A DNA stretch of 64,000 bases from Celoporthe dispersa (lineage: Eukaryota; Ascomycota; Sordariomycetes; Diaporthales; Cryphonectriaceae). A program made the position numbers and the translations under genes. Each line of letters opens with the position of its first letter. Positions within the stretch are counted from its first letter, which is position 1. The notes beneath the pieces are model-generated. The model was given only the letters and a program-made list of their open reading frames with translations. It was not told the DNA's origin and did not search any database. Where the stretch lies: NCBI GenBank assembly GCA_016584495.1, contig WAID01000003.1:310001-374000 (forward strand). The letters are read 5' to 3'. This document shows positions 34,921 through 46,897 of the stretch, piece after piece.

Positions 34921-35896
34921 CTATGGGACTATGGTCTTGGACCTGAGCATTAACGTACTTGAAACACGTGTAGGTCTTGGGAATGCAATTAAATTCGAGC
35001 CAAAGGCCCTTGGGCGTTCAAAATATGGTATCGCAATGTCAATAATCGTCAATAATCCTGTATGCCAGTCTCGCCCAGCAGTACTCTTTTCTCTCTTAGG
35101 CCTTCCCTGCTGCCCCGATACCTGGGCTGCATCAGCCATCTCATCATCGCCCTCGTCTCCCTCGCTATCATCTGCCCACTCCGGCTCTTCTTCATCGAAA
35201 TACGCCTCCTCCCTATCCCTGTCCTCCATCGAGTCCAGCTCCTCGTCCTTATCGACCCTATTGTAGTCAAATTCCTCGTCCCCGCCCGCGACGAATCTCT
35301 CCCGCAAGAAGCCCTCCCAAGCCGTGCGGCCTTCTTCCTTAGTTTCTGGCTTCTCTGCAAGGTCCGAGTCTATGTTGAAGTTATTATTGGTAGCTCTTAG
35401 ACCTGGTCCTCGTGATGACGATCCATTAGACACAGTTCGAGGGACCTCATCACCCGTGTACGATGAGGCGAGCCTTTTGAGGCGCGCTTCGCCGCGCAGC
35501 AGGGATGACTCAAGGGTCCTGCCCCAGCCCTTGGAGCGGCCTTCGATCTCGCGCTCCGTAGGGCTTTGAAACCGCCGCACAAATTTGTCGTAGAGGTCGG
35601 GATCTGTAGTTCTCATCAGCACTGGGTCTGGTCCAAGACAACATGAAGGTTTGTCTGTGTGAACGGAGGGGTCCCAGGAGGAGCCAAGTGCCCTCTCATG
35701 AGATAGGGCTGGCCTCACCTGCGAACTCGTGCTCAGGGTTGGAGAAATATTTGGGATTCTGCTCAAGGTACTCCCGTCGCCTGTTCTGGACTCGGATCTT
35801 TGCCGCTTGTGCTGGTGACTTGGGTGGTCTTGGCCGTGGCCTTGAGAAGGAGTTGGGTGTGGCTGGAGCCGAGTCTGAGATGGCTAGATTCTCCAT
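34921..35896 (-). CDS. CCDC97-like (CCD97-like C-terminal domain) protein
   Basis: Exon 1 (35719-35896) and exon 2 (34921-35627) are joined across a 91-base intron (GTGAGG...CCAG) and encode up to 294 residues. The domain is recognisable: 'EYLEQNPKYFSNPEHEFAD' across the junction, 'LYDKFVRRFQSPTEREIEGR', 'AWEGFLRERFVAGGDEEFDY', and the acidic 'EEAYFDEEEPEWADD'. Human CCDC97 is associated with the spliceosomal SF3B complex; in fungi the role is little studied. The last ~40 codons are doubtful. The long frame ends 'RDWHTGLLTIIDIAIPYF...' to 34921. An adjacent frame ends 'LLGETGIQDY' with a stop at 35049, and that is the C-terminus I would expect in this family. A one-base shift near 35090-35130 may therefore be present. 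Confidence 0.8.
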
Positions 35897-36868
35897 TGTT
35901 ACTCGAAAGGCCGTCGTTGATCGCTGACTGAAGAAAGCTGGCGCGCGAGGAGCGCGCTTGCGCGTACAGCAGACGTGGAGTGGCGCAATCTGAGGCAGTC
36001 GCAAGATTGGAGTCTGTACCTAGGGAGTGCTCAGTGGATAGGCGCTATTTTGATATGAGTTGATGGTAAACTGCTCTATATACGATATGGGAACCGTGAA
36101 GATGAGATCGCTCAGCGGCAAAGCGTTGCTGTGAGAATGTGAACGAAGAGGCGAAAACGGGCTGACGTTGAGCTTTTGCTGCCAGCCTAAATGAACCCGC
36201 CATTGCGGGGCCCAAAGATACCGCGGCCCGGCCCGCTCGTGCTGCAGTGGGACCTCCAAGGAAACAAGCACATCGATCTCGATGTTTACCTGTCGGTGCA
36301 ACAGTCCTGTCATGACTGATTCCAACATCCAGCTCACCATACATGTGCAAGCCCAGACCTCGCAACAGGGTTCGAGCTCGAATGCTGACCCCGCTTTTGG
36401 AATAGTTTTGTGGACTTCTGAACAGCAGTGAATACCACAAAATGCAAACTCAACATTGGTCAATTTGCACACAAAATAAATGAAACAGATCACTAGATCA
36501 ATATTTGCAGAAGTGCACATGATACTCATTCAGGATCCTAGAGCCTGAATTACTTCGGATAAGGGTTTTCCCTTCTTCTCAGATCTCTTATAGCAAATCG
36601 CTTTATAACTGCTTGCATCCTTTTCATACTTTATTCTAGCTTAAACCTTTTCCATACAGTTGACCAGCTTCTATACAAGTTTCACCACATGGGTCAAGAT
36701 AGTATAGAGCAATTAATTTTATTGCTGCAAACACCCTAGAAAATTCGAGTTCTCTAGCTCTTGAAACCCAATTGCCATCCAAAGCGACCTTACACCTGGA
36801 ACATCCCGAATTCGAACTTCTCAGAGGTCCTGAAAGACTCTTCCAACTCCCATGGCATGTGCTCTATC
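35897..36868. other. Intergenic region, AT-rich to the right
   Basis: It is the promoter side of the CCDC97-like gene, then increasingly AT-rich sequence from about 36.4 kb. No gene seen; minus-strand frames at 36020-36529 lack coding character. Confidence 0.5.
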
Positions 36869-37392
36869 CTATGAAGAGTCCATAAAAAAGCTGTCCCCTC
36901 TTAATATTCCCGCAGGCTTGGGCTGAAACCCGTTTAGAAGATCTCGAGTCGGCTGTCCGGACGGCGCCCCCGCTGCAGGTGCTGCGGCCAGTCCTGCATC
37001 TGTTCCCACTCCGGCGAATAGTCCACCTAGAGGGCTGGCTGCCGAGCCGGTCGGGGTCGCAATGGTGTCTGCACCGACGGCGCCGCTCCTGCTGTATATT
37101 CTGTTCGAGTTGTTCCGATGTCAGCGAGATGTTTTCGCCCCGATACTGATCTATCCATGCCTCTGACTGACCGAGTGAGCTGCCCTGCGGCTTTTTGGCA
37201 GTCGCCACCTCCCTGTGATCGAAAGTTAGCCCGCAAACGACTCGCCGGCTTCATAGCCCTCTCGACCTGTAGATCGCATACCGAGAGGATGCAGTCATCT
37301 GCGTCGAAACAGGTAGCGCCTGCTGCTTCAGCTTGGGGCGCAGCCACTGCGTATCCGAAGCATATCGCTGACAGGATGATGAGGAATCGCAT
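36869..37392 (-). CDS. Small secreted protein candidate
   Basis: It begins with a clear signal peptide ('MRFLIILSAICFGYAVAAP') followed by 'TCFDADDCILS'. A 73-base intron, 37209-37281 (GTATGC...GGGAG), joins in frame to 'VATAKKPQGSSLGQSEAWI' and 'ISLTSEQLEQNIQQ'. After that the frame that looks coding is a different one, a Gly/Ala-rich tail 'SGAVGADTIATPTGSAASP' ending '...GDSFFMDSS' with a stop at 36869, so another one-base shift seems to occur near 37100. Without the shift the protein would end in an Arg-rich, arbitrary tail at 36864. I recognise no family. Its small size, secretion signal, few cysteines and AT-rich, gene-poor surroundings resemble an effector-like or cell-surface small protein, which is inference. 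Confidence 0.5.
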
Positions 37393-38861
37393 TGTGTTAG
37401 AAGAAGCAATGGCTTATAAACCTCGCCTCTCGTTGCAGGCTTTAAAAAAAGAATATGAGGAAGGCTGGAGAATACTTGGTTGATAATTTATACTCCACGT
37501 CAATGAGCCTCACTTTGAAGTACTGCCGGCTTTTATGCTCTCAGCACAAGATGCTCATGCCTGCGTCTCTTTTTAAGTTATGTTGCGCCTCTATTGCCAG
37601 CCTTTCTACATGATCATGATGTTCCGCTTTGTCTTCCACGTCTCGTAATTTGAGATGGCTGTTTGACCCGGCTGGCGAAGGACTTGGCATTTCAAAGTGG
37701 CCGCTCAAGTGGTCCATCTCAACTTGCCACTGGCGAATATATGAAGCTAGGATAGCGAAATCTTGTAGGAATGACCTTTTTGAGGTGCTGTGAGCCAGGG
37801 AAAATGTAGGTCAATGTTTGAAAGCTGGGACTCCAGCACTGAAACGGCCTCGGTCGCTGCCGGGCACGTCCACGTCTCACAATCTGCAGACAGCGGCGGG
37901 AAGTACTATAGACACTGGACGAAAAACGTCACATTCCGTCTTGGCAGGCCCCCCAAAATGTACCAATCCCATCGCAGCCTCGGCTGATACTATAATGCAG
38001 AATCAGAATCGGAAGAGAAACATGGGCAGATCTCTTGATGAAATTCTAACAATCGATCATTCTCCAAGAGGCTCTCATCTGTCTTTTATGTTGTGTGCTT
38101 CCAACATATTTCAAGGCGAAGAGGGACTGCTTATTTCTTCTCGTGTTCATTGGTGGTTGTTTTAGCTATAAAGGTCAAAAATGTCTCCAGTAGTCTCGTT
38201 TAACAAGCCGTTCCTCTATAGGATCAGAAAGGGCATCGAGTCAGTGATATGCTCTAAAGGCTCGACAACCACTTGCCCAAGTCATTTTCTAGCACCCTCT
38301 CCCTTCTCCTATCGTGAAACTAGATAAGATGCAAGAGTCTATGATAGATTGGAGCTATAAGAATCCCACCAAGCGAGGCTCCGCATCCTTCAAACGTATA
38401 CTGATGCGACTTTATCCAACTTCAATAATAAGGGACCACCGGCTCCCGCTGTGTGCCCGTCTCCGCACTCATATTAGTCGACTAATACTGCACTCCACAA
38501 ATGCCTCACTCCCTTCCAAGGTCGTGATGTAAGACGGACAGGATACAACCTGGTCATTCCGTATTAGTCTCCCCAAAAACACTCAACCCGTCATCGCACG
38601 ATCTCGGATTACCTCCGGATCTATTGAATTCTAGGCATCAGAATTCCCGCCAGCGCACCTGATGCTGCGTCTCTTTTTGCATCTCTCTTCTTGTGTGCAA
38701 TGCGAGAAGCCAGTGTGGTATAAGTAGTGGCTCGTAAGTCGCTCTCGGGCTCACGCTCTCGCCCATATTCATTTTCTGAGAGACTCGTGCGGGGTCCCAG
38801 GCTCCCAGCAGACCTTCCATCGTGCCATGCGCCCTCACTGCGTCAACTACGTACCGTATTT
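37393..38861. other. AT-richer gene-poor stretch
   Basis: Nothing coding is recognisable. The sequence is visibly richer in A/T and TA steps than the neighbouring genes and could include old repeat-induced point mutation remnants, but I see no transposon terminus or open transposase frame. Confidence 0.45.
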
Positions 38862-39996
38862 ATGGCATACAATCATGCGAAGATGAATCACTGTTCCTCT
38901 TCCTCCTCAGACAGGCCCATGATAGGCCCAGAGGCTGCACACAACGGACCAGCAGTCACAGCTGCACCCCCGGCCGACGAGCTGCCTTCGTATTCCAAGG
39001 CCATCATCGAGGGAGCCTCGCCACCAACACTACCACCATCGTTACCCACAACAACAGCCTCGCCAGCCACCAGAGACGAGGCCAACAGACGGTCCTCCCT
39101 CCTAGATGACTTCGACCTCACTACCTGCTCCTCTGTGCCCACCGCCGCTGTCGCCAGCGCGTCCTCGCCACCCTCCTACACCCGCTATGATCCCACGGCA
39201 CGGTCATACATTCTGCGGCCCCCCGTGATCTACTCGTGCCCTGCTGTCCCTCCTTCCTCATCGTCACCCTCCTCTGGTCACTCCCCATCTCCCCCCTCAC
39301 CAGCGGCCTGCATACCACATCGCCTCCCTCCGCCTGCACGCCATCGCCATCGCTCCCCTGACGCCCTCAGACGCACGCCTCATCTCGCTCAAGGGAGGGC
39401 CCCACGTCCTCGACGCCCTGGGCCGGCGCTCACGCGCGGTCCCCTTTGACCAAGACACGGCGCTGTACCGCTCCGCACGGAGCGGCGGCGTGGCAGTGGG
39501 CCTCCCCAGCCTGGAAATCGAGCCGCTGAAGGCCCCGCCGCGGACGCTGGCCGGGCGGATCAGGCTCGAGGGGGGTGGAAGGGGACCCGGAACGTTCTGG
39601 CGCGAGACCAGGAGGAGGGCCGTGCGGGCGGAAAAAGAGAGGGCGGAGGACGAGCGGCGCATGAACAGGTATGGGTGGAAGCCTGTGAGGGAGTGGGATC
39701 GGAAGAGGCTATTTGTCGTCGACAAGAGGCTGGCAATGATGAGAGGGGGCGGAGGGTATGAGTGGAGGGATGGCGAGGGCAAGATTATTGCGCTCGAGAG
39801 TATCGATAATGATAATGAGGATGGATCTTTTCGCTTGGATCTTGTCGCGGAGCCAGAGCTGGAATGCGAGACGGTGGATGGTGACACGAGCAGGTCCAGG
39901 ACGGAGGACATGAGGACACAGGTTGGGAGGGAGGCTTTGATCACCTGTTGGGTGAGCAGGATATGGGCTTCAGGAAGCATATCTTTGGATACATGA
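38862..39996 (+). CDS. Conserved fungal protein of unknown function, frame break in C6
   Basis: The start is ATG 38862 (38883 is an alternative). The first part is Ser/Pro-rich with 'DELPSYSKAIIEGASPP' and 'RYDPTARSYILRPPVIY'. The frame then needs one C removed from the C6 run 39291-39296, after which it reads 'RPAYHIASLRLHAIAI', 'LISLKGGPHVLDALGR', 'FWRETRRRAVRAEKERAED', 'KPVREWDRKRLFVVDKR' and 'YEWRDGEGKIIALES'. These run on without stops to 39996, giving about 377 residues. The 'PSYxxA' motif near the N-terminus followed by a compact basic/aromatic C-terminal domain resembles uncharacterised Sordariomycete proteins. I cannot assign a function. No signal peptide or membrane segment is visible. 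The C-terminal ~40 residues may be less conserved. Confidence 0.65.
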
Positions 39997-40726
39997 AAAC
40001 TAGCCAGATCCAAGACAGAGGCAGACCTAGCCAGAGGGTGCTTGCTTGTGCATTCTCAGAATATTAATTATCAGTGTACTCTTCCAATCTAGACAATTTG
40101 AATCAGTTCTTATGGCAGCTAATGCCCTATCACTTAAAAATCATTAATCATAGAGAGGGCTTTCCCAGGAGAACTCCAGACCAGCTTAGACAAGTACCTA
40201 GTCAGTTATATGTTATTGTATATGACCTGCTACTATATAGCAAGTATATTATACATCGTATGTAACATGACTTCCAATCTCCTCACATCCAACCGCCGTC
40301 AAGTTATTAGACTCCTCCCTTGCGGCGTGCATCTTATCTGTCTACTTACTTTAGAAGTATCTAGTGTACTATTTCCAACTCCTTCCTCCTAGCTATGAAT
40401 GAAGAGGTGACATAACACCTCCTCCTTGCAAGAGACTCTACCCAATCGTCTCGACATATCGTATTCGCGTGAGAATTATGGTGATTACAAATGACAGCCG
40501 CCGTTCGCCACCGCTCGTTCGAACAATCAGTCTGAATTACAGAAGTGGCCTTCAACTCCAATCTCACAGTTGTCTGGTCGGGTCTGATCCGTCTCATCCA
40601 TTCTCGTCAGGGGGTCGTGCGCGAGCGCACCCAAAGGAGCTCGAATCAAAGAGCCAGGAAATAAATAGAGACAAGAGAAAAAGAAGAAAGAAGAGGAGTA
40701 GAAAAAAAAAATAACAAGCGAGTGAA
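39997..40726. other. AT-rich convergent intergenic region
   Basis: It lies between two convergent genes. It is AT-rich from 40.05 to 40.4 kb ('TATAGCAAGTATATTATAC' region) and ends in an A/G-rich stretch. No gene seen. Confidence 0.55.
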
Positions 40727-43700
40727 TCAAGCCGTCGCCGACACGGCCTGCGTCGACAGCCTGGTCTTCTTGACCTTGGCCTTTTGCACCGTCTTGGCCT
40801 TATCATCCGTAACCGGCGAGAAGTCCTTCCACTTGCGCCAGCCGTCGAAGTCAATGAGTGCCTGCATGCATCCCCACTCCATGACCTTGCGCTCAAGCCA
40901 GACGAAGTTTACAGGCTATCGTTTGTCACGTCAGTACCATCATCACGTGGATTTGTCCCACGCAAGAAAGAAAAAACAGATAAAAAAGAAACAGAAGAGA
41001 TCAAAGGGGGCGTAGGGAGCACTCACCTTGGTCAGAAAGTCATTGCACCCGGCCGCCAGCGCCTCGTGTCGATCGCTCTGCAGCGAGGGAGGCCGTGAGC
41101 GCCACGATGATGACAGGGCTCTTGAACAGTTCCATGTTCCCCAGCCTGTCCTTCTCATCAGGCTCGCCCTTGAGCTCCTCGGGCGCGGTGGACGCCGCCG
41201 AGCTGAAGACGCCGATGGAGTTGACCCTCTCCAGCCTGCGGATCTCCCGCGTGGCGTCCAGGCCGCTCATGACGGGGAGCTGGATGTCCATGAGCACGAG
41301 GTGGAAGCCCCCGTCGCGCCACTTGTTCACAGCATCCCGGCCGTTCATGGCGGTGCTCCAGCGGACCTTGAGCCTCTTGACAAAGGCCTCGAGCAGCTTG
41401 AGGTTGATGATGTTGTCCTCCACGATGAGCACGTTAATGGGAGGGACGGTGCCGTTGAGCATCCCCTTGGGCAGCGAAGGGTGGTCCGCGTTCTTCTTCT
41501 TCTTAGGCTTGGCGGAGGGCCTCGGGCTCGCAACCCGCGGCGGAGGGGTGGCGATGCGCTGGGGTACAACGCTGGCCCCTTCAGCCGCCGCGGGCGGTGT
41601 TGGCAAAGGGGGCGGCTGGGGTCCGCCGGGGCCCTGTGGTTGATCTGATGCTTCCGAGTGAGTCCTTGAGCGCGTTCTGACGTGGGTGTGGATGGGCTGC
41701 GTACCGTGTGGAGCTGCTGCTGCTGCTGCTGCCGCTGCCGCCGCCGCCGCCCCCGTAGCAATCGAGGGCTGGTGCGCGACGCCCGTGGCCAGGTTGATCA
41801 GTGTCGGCGACGAGGTGTGCTGTCTCCCCAGGCGCGGCCTCTCGGGTCGTTCCCTGTAGTTCCGCGCGCGCGAGCTTCCTGGGGACGGTATCTGGGGAAT
41901 CTGGCCGGTGGCGAGCACGGAGATGGCGTGGGGGTGTGACGGACCGTTGGTCGGCGCAGTGACGGTCACGGGGAGCGCCGACACAGCTCCAGGACCAAAG
42001 TAGTCATTGGCCGTCTCGGGCGGGCGCGGGTCCTCCACGTAGTACTGCACATGAGGGGCGTGCGGCGGGCCGGCTCGCGGGGAGGCCCGGGGTGTCCGCC
42101 GCTGGGGCACGTCTATGATGAGGGCGTCGTCGATGGTCTGTCCGCTGGGAAAGTACGCGTCGAGGGTCCTGGCCATGGGCTCCTCGGGCCCGAGGATGCG
42201 CTCCTGCTGGTTCCCGCCGGGCCTGATGCGGATGGTGAGGTCGGGCGAGTCGAACTGGCGGCCGAGGGAGTTGGCGTACTTGCGCAGGATCATATCGCGC
42301 ACATCGTCCACCACGTCGTCCTCGTTGATGGTGACCAGTGTTGCCGAGGCTCCTGGCCTCTTGACCCAGATCTTGCGCGTCACCATGTTGCCGCTGATGG
42401 GGATCAGCTGCTCGGGGTTCAGGCTGCTGGGGTCCTCGGTCTGGGAGCCTCGCAGTAGGGTCTGGATGAGGGTCGACTGTCGGCTGGAGAGGAGGGACTG
42501 CCGGCGCAGAGGCGGCTGCGGTCGGATCGGCGAGGGCACAGGGAGGGGCACGGGCGCGGCTGCGGCTGCTGCTGTCGTGGAGTAGCGGCCGAGAGGAGAC
42601 GAGGGGGCAGTCGTGGAGCTCACGTTACCGTAGGCGGCGCCGGGCGAGAGGCTGGCAGCCGGCGGCGGGCCAAACGAGGCCGTAGGAAGAGGGATGTGGA
42701 GTGGGCGGCCGGGTGTCAAGGTGCCCAGCTTGGGAGTGCGAGGACGGACAGGCTCCGAGGGCCTGGGCGGCCCCTGCTGCTTCTTTGGCGATGCGGTCGT
42801 CGTCGTGGTCGTGACGATGGAGAGGGTGGGAGACGGGACGATAGGGGTTCTCGGTGGGTCGACAGTCTCGTGCAGCAGCAGCTGGTGGTGCTCCTGTTGA
42901 GGCTGTTGCTGCTGGTGGTGTTGAGGATCTTGGTGTGGCTGTGGCTGTGGATGTCGATCCTGCACGGGCTGGTCCATGTCTGGAGACGGCTGCTCGTGGA
43001 TGCTGGAGAGCTTGCGTGTTGAAGACGGGTGCAGATCATTACCGGACGTGTCGCTAGCTTTTGACGCTCCTGAGGCAGCCGGGGTGTTGCTTGCGGTCGA
43101 GCTCGGCGGTGTCGGGCGCGCTAGGCCCGCTGGGTCCTCGGCCGCGCTGGGCCCTGTAGCGTCTGTAACAGTAGCCGTAGCAGCACCCGTAGCGCCTGTA
43201 GCGCCTGTAGCTGCTACTGCCATAGGCGTCGTGGTGGTGCTGGTGGTAGCGGCGGTGGTGGTTGTTGCCGCGGCTGCTGCTGGCAGGTGAGCAGCTTGGT
43301 CGTTCACGTCCACGTCCGCGTCCACACCCACGCCATCGGCGGCGGTCATACGATCACAGGAGGCCTCGGCGCCAGATGAGATGTCGGCAGCACCTTGCGT
43401 ATCGTGGTGGTCAGGTGGTTGTTCAGAGGAAGCTGGTCTGGGGTGATGACACTGACGGTGGTGATGATGGCCATCCTCATCCTCATCAAGATCACCACTG
43501 TCATGTCTCGTACCCTCGTCGCCTGCCCGTGCTACCACGCCAGCGGCCCCGTTGGCCCCCTTGGCTGCCTTCTCACCCTCCTCACCCTCTCCTCCTCGGA
43601 CCTGCCCAGCCGTCTCCCTCCTCCGCAGGCAGGCTGCGAATCAGAGCGGCCCTCAGCCGAGTCGTCGGCCGCTGAGGTGTGTGGGCCTCCTGCTCGTGAC

Positions 43701-43870
43701 CTCGCATCGGCTTCGCCCTCGTTCACGTGATCGGCCTCATAGTTGTGGCTCTGGGACGAGCTTGGGCGATACACGCTGCTGCTTGATCTGCTGAGCCGTG
43801 AGGGCAGGCCAGGCATGGCAGAGTGCCGCCTCTTGAACTTGGCCCTAATCTTGGCCGCGAACTCAGCCAT
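40727..43870 (-). CDS. SSK1: Ssk1, response regulator of the HOG phosphorelay (two frame breaks)
   Basis: Start 43870 ('MAEFAAKIRAKFKRRHSAMP'), a large exon to 41027, a 111-base intron and a last exon 40727-40915; about 1,010 residues. Ssk1 receives phosphate from the Sln1-Ypd1 relay and controls the Ssk2-type MAPKKK under osmotic stress. The receiver domain lies near the C-terminus: acidic pocket in 'NVLIVEDNIINLKLLEAF', phospho-acceptor Asp in 'LVLMDIQLPVMSG', Thr in 'VALTAS', and the conserved Lys in 'FLTK' at the intron, followed by 'PVNFVWLERKVMEWGCMQAL'. A conserved fungal segment precedes it ('RKIWVKRPGASATLVTI'), and a long disordered Gln/Ala/Thr-rich region lies before that. Break 1 is near 43560-43640, where one base is apparently missing. 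Break 2 lies at 41087-41089, where removing one base turns 'TASLAAERS' into 'TASSLQSDRHEALAAG', the expected sequence. Both look like assembly errors. Confidence 0.92.
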
Positions 43871-46800
43871 GCTACGTATCGCCGTCGTGCCGGCTCCGAG
43901 GAGCACGAGCACAGGCTCGAGCAGTCGGGGGTTTGGCTGGCTGGCTGGCCGGCCAAGTCGCTCTCGGGGACCCAGGTGGGGTTGCTAGTGGTGGTGGTGA
44001 AACTGCTGGTTGCTGCTGCTAATCCATGAGGGCGGGTTGAGGTGAGAGGTGAGGCCTGTTTGGGCCAGAAGAGGCAAGGAGAGGGGGTTTGTTGTTTATC
44101 TTTGCTTTTTTTTTTTTCTCTCTAAAAAGAAAGGACCGGACGGAGATAACCTCCAGCGCAGAGTCGATGGATATAAAAACCCGCCCGTACCGCGGTCGAT
44201 TTAGGAAAGACAAAAACAAAAAGACCAGAAAAGGAAAAAGAAAAAAAACGACGAGAACAGAATATGACAGATAAGATATGTTTGGTATGCCGCCCTTGAC
44301 GAGGCAAGACAGACAGACAAGCCCAACGGTTGTCCAACCCCCCCCCCCCCCCTTCAAAGAAGGCGACGGGTAGCGACGCGTAAGGTTCAGGATGGTAACG
44401 GGACTGGCACTGGCGGGTGCTGCAGATGCAGCGACACTGCAGCACCCTCGGCCCAATCGCGACCCAAGAGACGACACCCTGCTGCTGTTGTCTGGTGCTG
44501 GAGCGCTGCTGTCAAACGTCCCCATCCCCTGTAGAGGTTGGGCGCTGGACCGCTAAACCCGCTGGAACCCCCTATGCATCCACGTAGGCACGCCGCCACC
44601 ACTGCGGAGTAATTGGGTAGCCACGACGGCCCCAGGCGAGCCTAGACCCCTTCTAGACTGGCCTCTCTGGCATCGTTACAGGGGGTATCCCACCGGCCAA
44701 GGCCCGTTTCTCGTCTCTGCATTGCTCTTCATTTCTGCCGAGATCGAGATCCAAGAGCCTTTGTACACGTCGCCGCCGCCGCCACCACCACCTCCATCTC
44801 GGAACATTCTCATGTCCGAAATGAGAAGGAAGAAAAAAATAAATGAGGAAGGAAAGAAGAGGGAGGGGGAAAGGGGTGGGCTTGATTTCAGGTTTTCACA
44901 GCGCTACTATGATTGTGAAATAAGAGAACACGGGAATTATGACGACCTGTAATCTGCAGAGGAACGGTTTCCAAGCAGCACATAATCTATCCCTTAAGAT
45001 TCCTAGCCACCTCCAAATCTGCTCGTCACCAACTCTCCCTTGCCCCAGCTTGTTTTTAGAGAGTAGATAGCATGACCAAGAATCACGATTCAGGCTGCCT
45101 TTGATCCTTCTATGAGCTACACTGACTAGACAAGTTACCTAGTCATTAGGCTCTCCTGGATTCTATCTTCATCTCAAGGTCCCCCTCCCCTCTACAGATT
45201 CTGAGGCTGTACAGAGAGACCACGGGCGGGTGGAAGAAGAGAGAGGGCGCAAGACCCGCCACACTCGTCAGATGATCGACTTGGGCATGCGCGTGGCTAC
45301 CTAGAACTACCTACATGCATTCAACCACATCCAATGGTGGTTGGTGATCATATTCGGGCTGTGGATTTTCCTGACTCTTTCAGGTCGCTCCACTGTAGAA
45401 GCCCACCAGTGCAATATTACAGCCTGGGTTCTATATTTTGTCGGCCCTCACTACAGACTCTTTATTGCGAGCACGAATTCATCATCCAACTCCCGAGGTC
45501 CTTCCCCAAATAGCAAGCGTTAGACACCACCAAGCAAAGTCCATACATACTGTAGCATTACTACTGCAATGACTCTTTTTCCTTTTGCAGATCCGGACTA
45601 GATCCCCGCGCGGTCCAACGGTGCGGCCAAGCCCCGGCAGCGCAGACAAGCGCGCGGCTACTTATGTCGATCTTCTAAAGCTTATTTGTACCATTTCGTG
45701 GTAAGTAGTATAAAGGCTGGCTTGTGGGTTGGTGATTGATGCTGTTCAGAACGTCACTCGGCTCCGTTGTGCGAAGAGCCCAAGACACAGCTGGCTCGGC
45801 CTGGACCAGAGTATTCCGAGATGATGACCTACCGACCTAGTCGAGTAAGTGGGTGGTGGCGGCAATGCCAGGCAGAGAGGTCGCGAAGTGTAAAAGATAC
45901 GCTGCGCGAGCTGTCCCCTCCTCACCTTGAGCACCAGCAGCCGCATCAGACGTTTGGGCGCCTTGAGATAGGAAGAGGTAGCTGCTTCAATCATATCTGG
46001 GTCTTAACAGCCAGAAGGAACGCCCTTGCCGGACACCAACTCTTGTGATTTTTTTACTATACAGTAGCAACCTCATCTCATACCACGCTGAGGTCGCGAA
46101 TTATTTCTCCAACAGCATCGCGCGGGTGTGCATGCCAACAACAGCACCAACGCAGCAGCCATGTCTCTAGAAGACCAGCCTCCGCAGCTCTCTCAGAAGT
46201 TCCGCCTAGGCGCTCGAAAAGGGCTCGGCTCGATAGAGGAGCGGCAGAGACAGCCCCAGCATCACCTCTCCCTCCGAACACGACGACAAAGTGCGACGCA
46301 TCTGGAAGAAGGTCCAGACTGACCACGGCCCAATAGATTTGAGCTCGCGTGAGCGCAGTCTAGGCCCACGGCTCTAGAGTCTATATTGAAGAAGACTACC
46401 AACCGGAAGACATTGCGGAAACTTACTGCGCTACATGGCCAGAATCGAGAGGCACAGGAGGCATCTGATCGATCAGAAGCATACTTCAGGCAGGCGGCAC
46501 AAGACTACGCTCGATTCCGCCAAGACGGCCTTCCTTCGTCGCCCTGTCTGAAGTCGCCCAAGCTCTACACACCACGCCCTACTGTCAGCTAAAAATGAGA
46601 ATCTGAAAGTCTTGGCAGCAATAAGAAATACTATCATAACTATATAAGTCCCTAAGTAATAAACAAAAGAACATACGTGCACTACTCCCCTGCAGTATAT
46701 ATCAACCCGTTCCACATTCCAAAACCAAACACCAATTTTTAGGTCGTTGTCTCATCATAAACGCGAGGAGGTTTGAGCGTGTTTTTGTCCTTTCCCCACG

Positions 46801-46897
46801 TCTGCTCATCGTGTGGACCTGCTCTGCAACCCACCACCTAAACTTGCTTCGGACACTCCGCCCTGGTCTCATATCTAACTTGAGAACAATTCAATGT
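43871..46897. other. 3-kb intergenic region between SSK1 and the transcription-factor-like gene
   Basis: The left 0.7 kb is the SSK1 promoter and contains a C15 run (44338-44352). The rest holds no gene I can support. Short open pieces near 46265-46380 ('HDDKVRRIWKKVQTDHGPID') and 46386-46592 look partly coding but have no plausible start or splice pattern; they may be a decayed gene. Confidence 0.5.

Noticed and set aside
40074..40265. Short plus-strand frame in AT-rich DNA
   Set aside because: It is 63 codons of AT-driven composition with no features.
37393..40400. Transposon remnant in the AT-rich stretch
   Set aside because: I found no terminal repeats, target duplication or transposase motif; AT richness alone is not enough.
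43520..43640. Intron to explain the N-terminal SSK1 frame break
   Set aside because: The GT...AG pairs I tried there are short and have lengths that do not give the needed frame.
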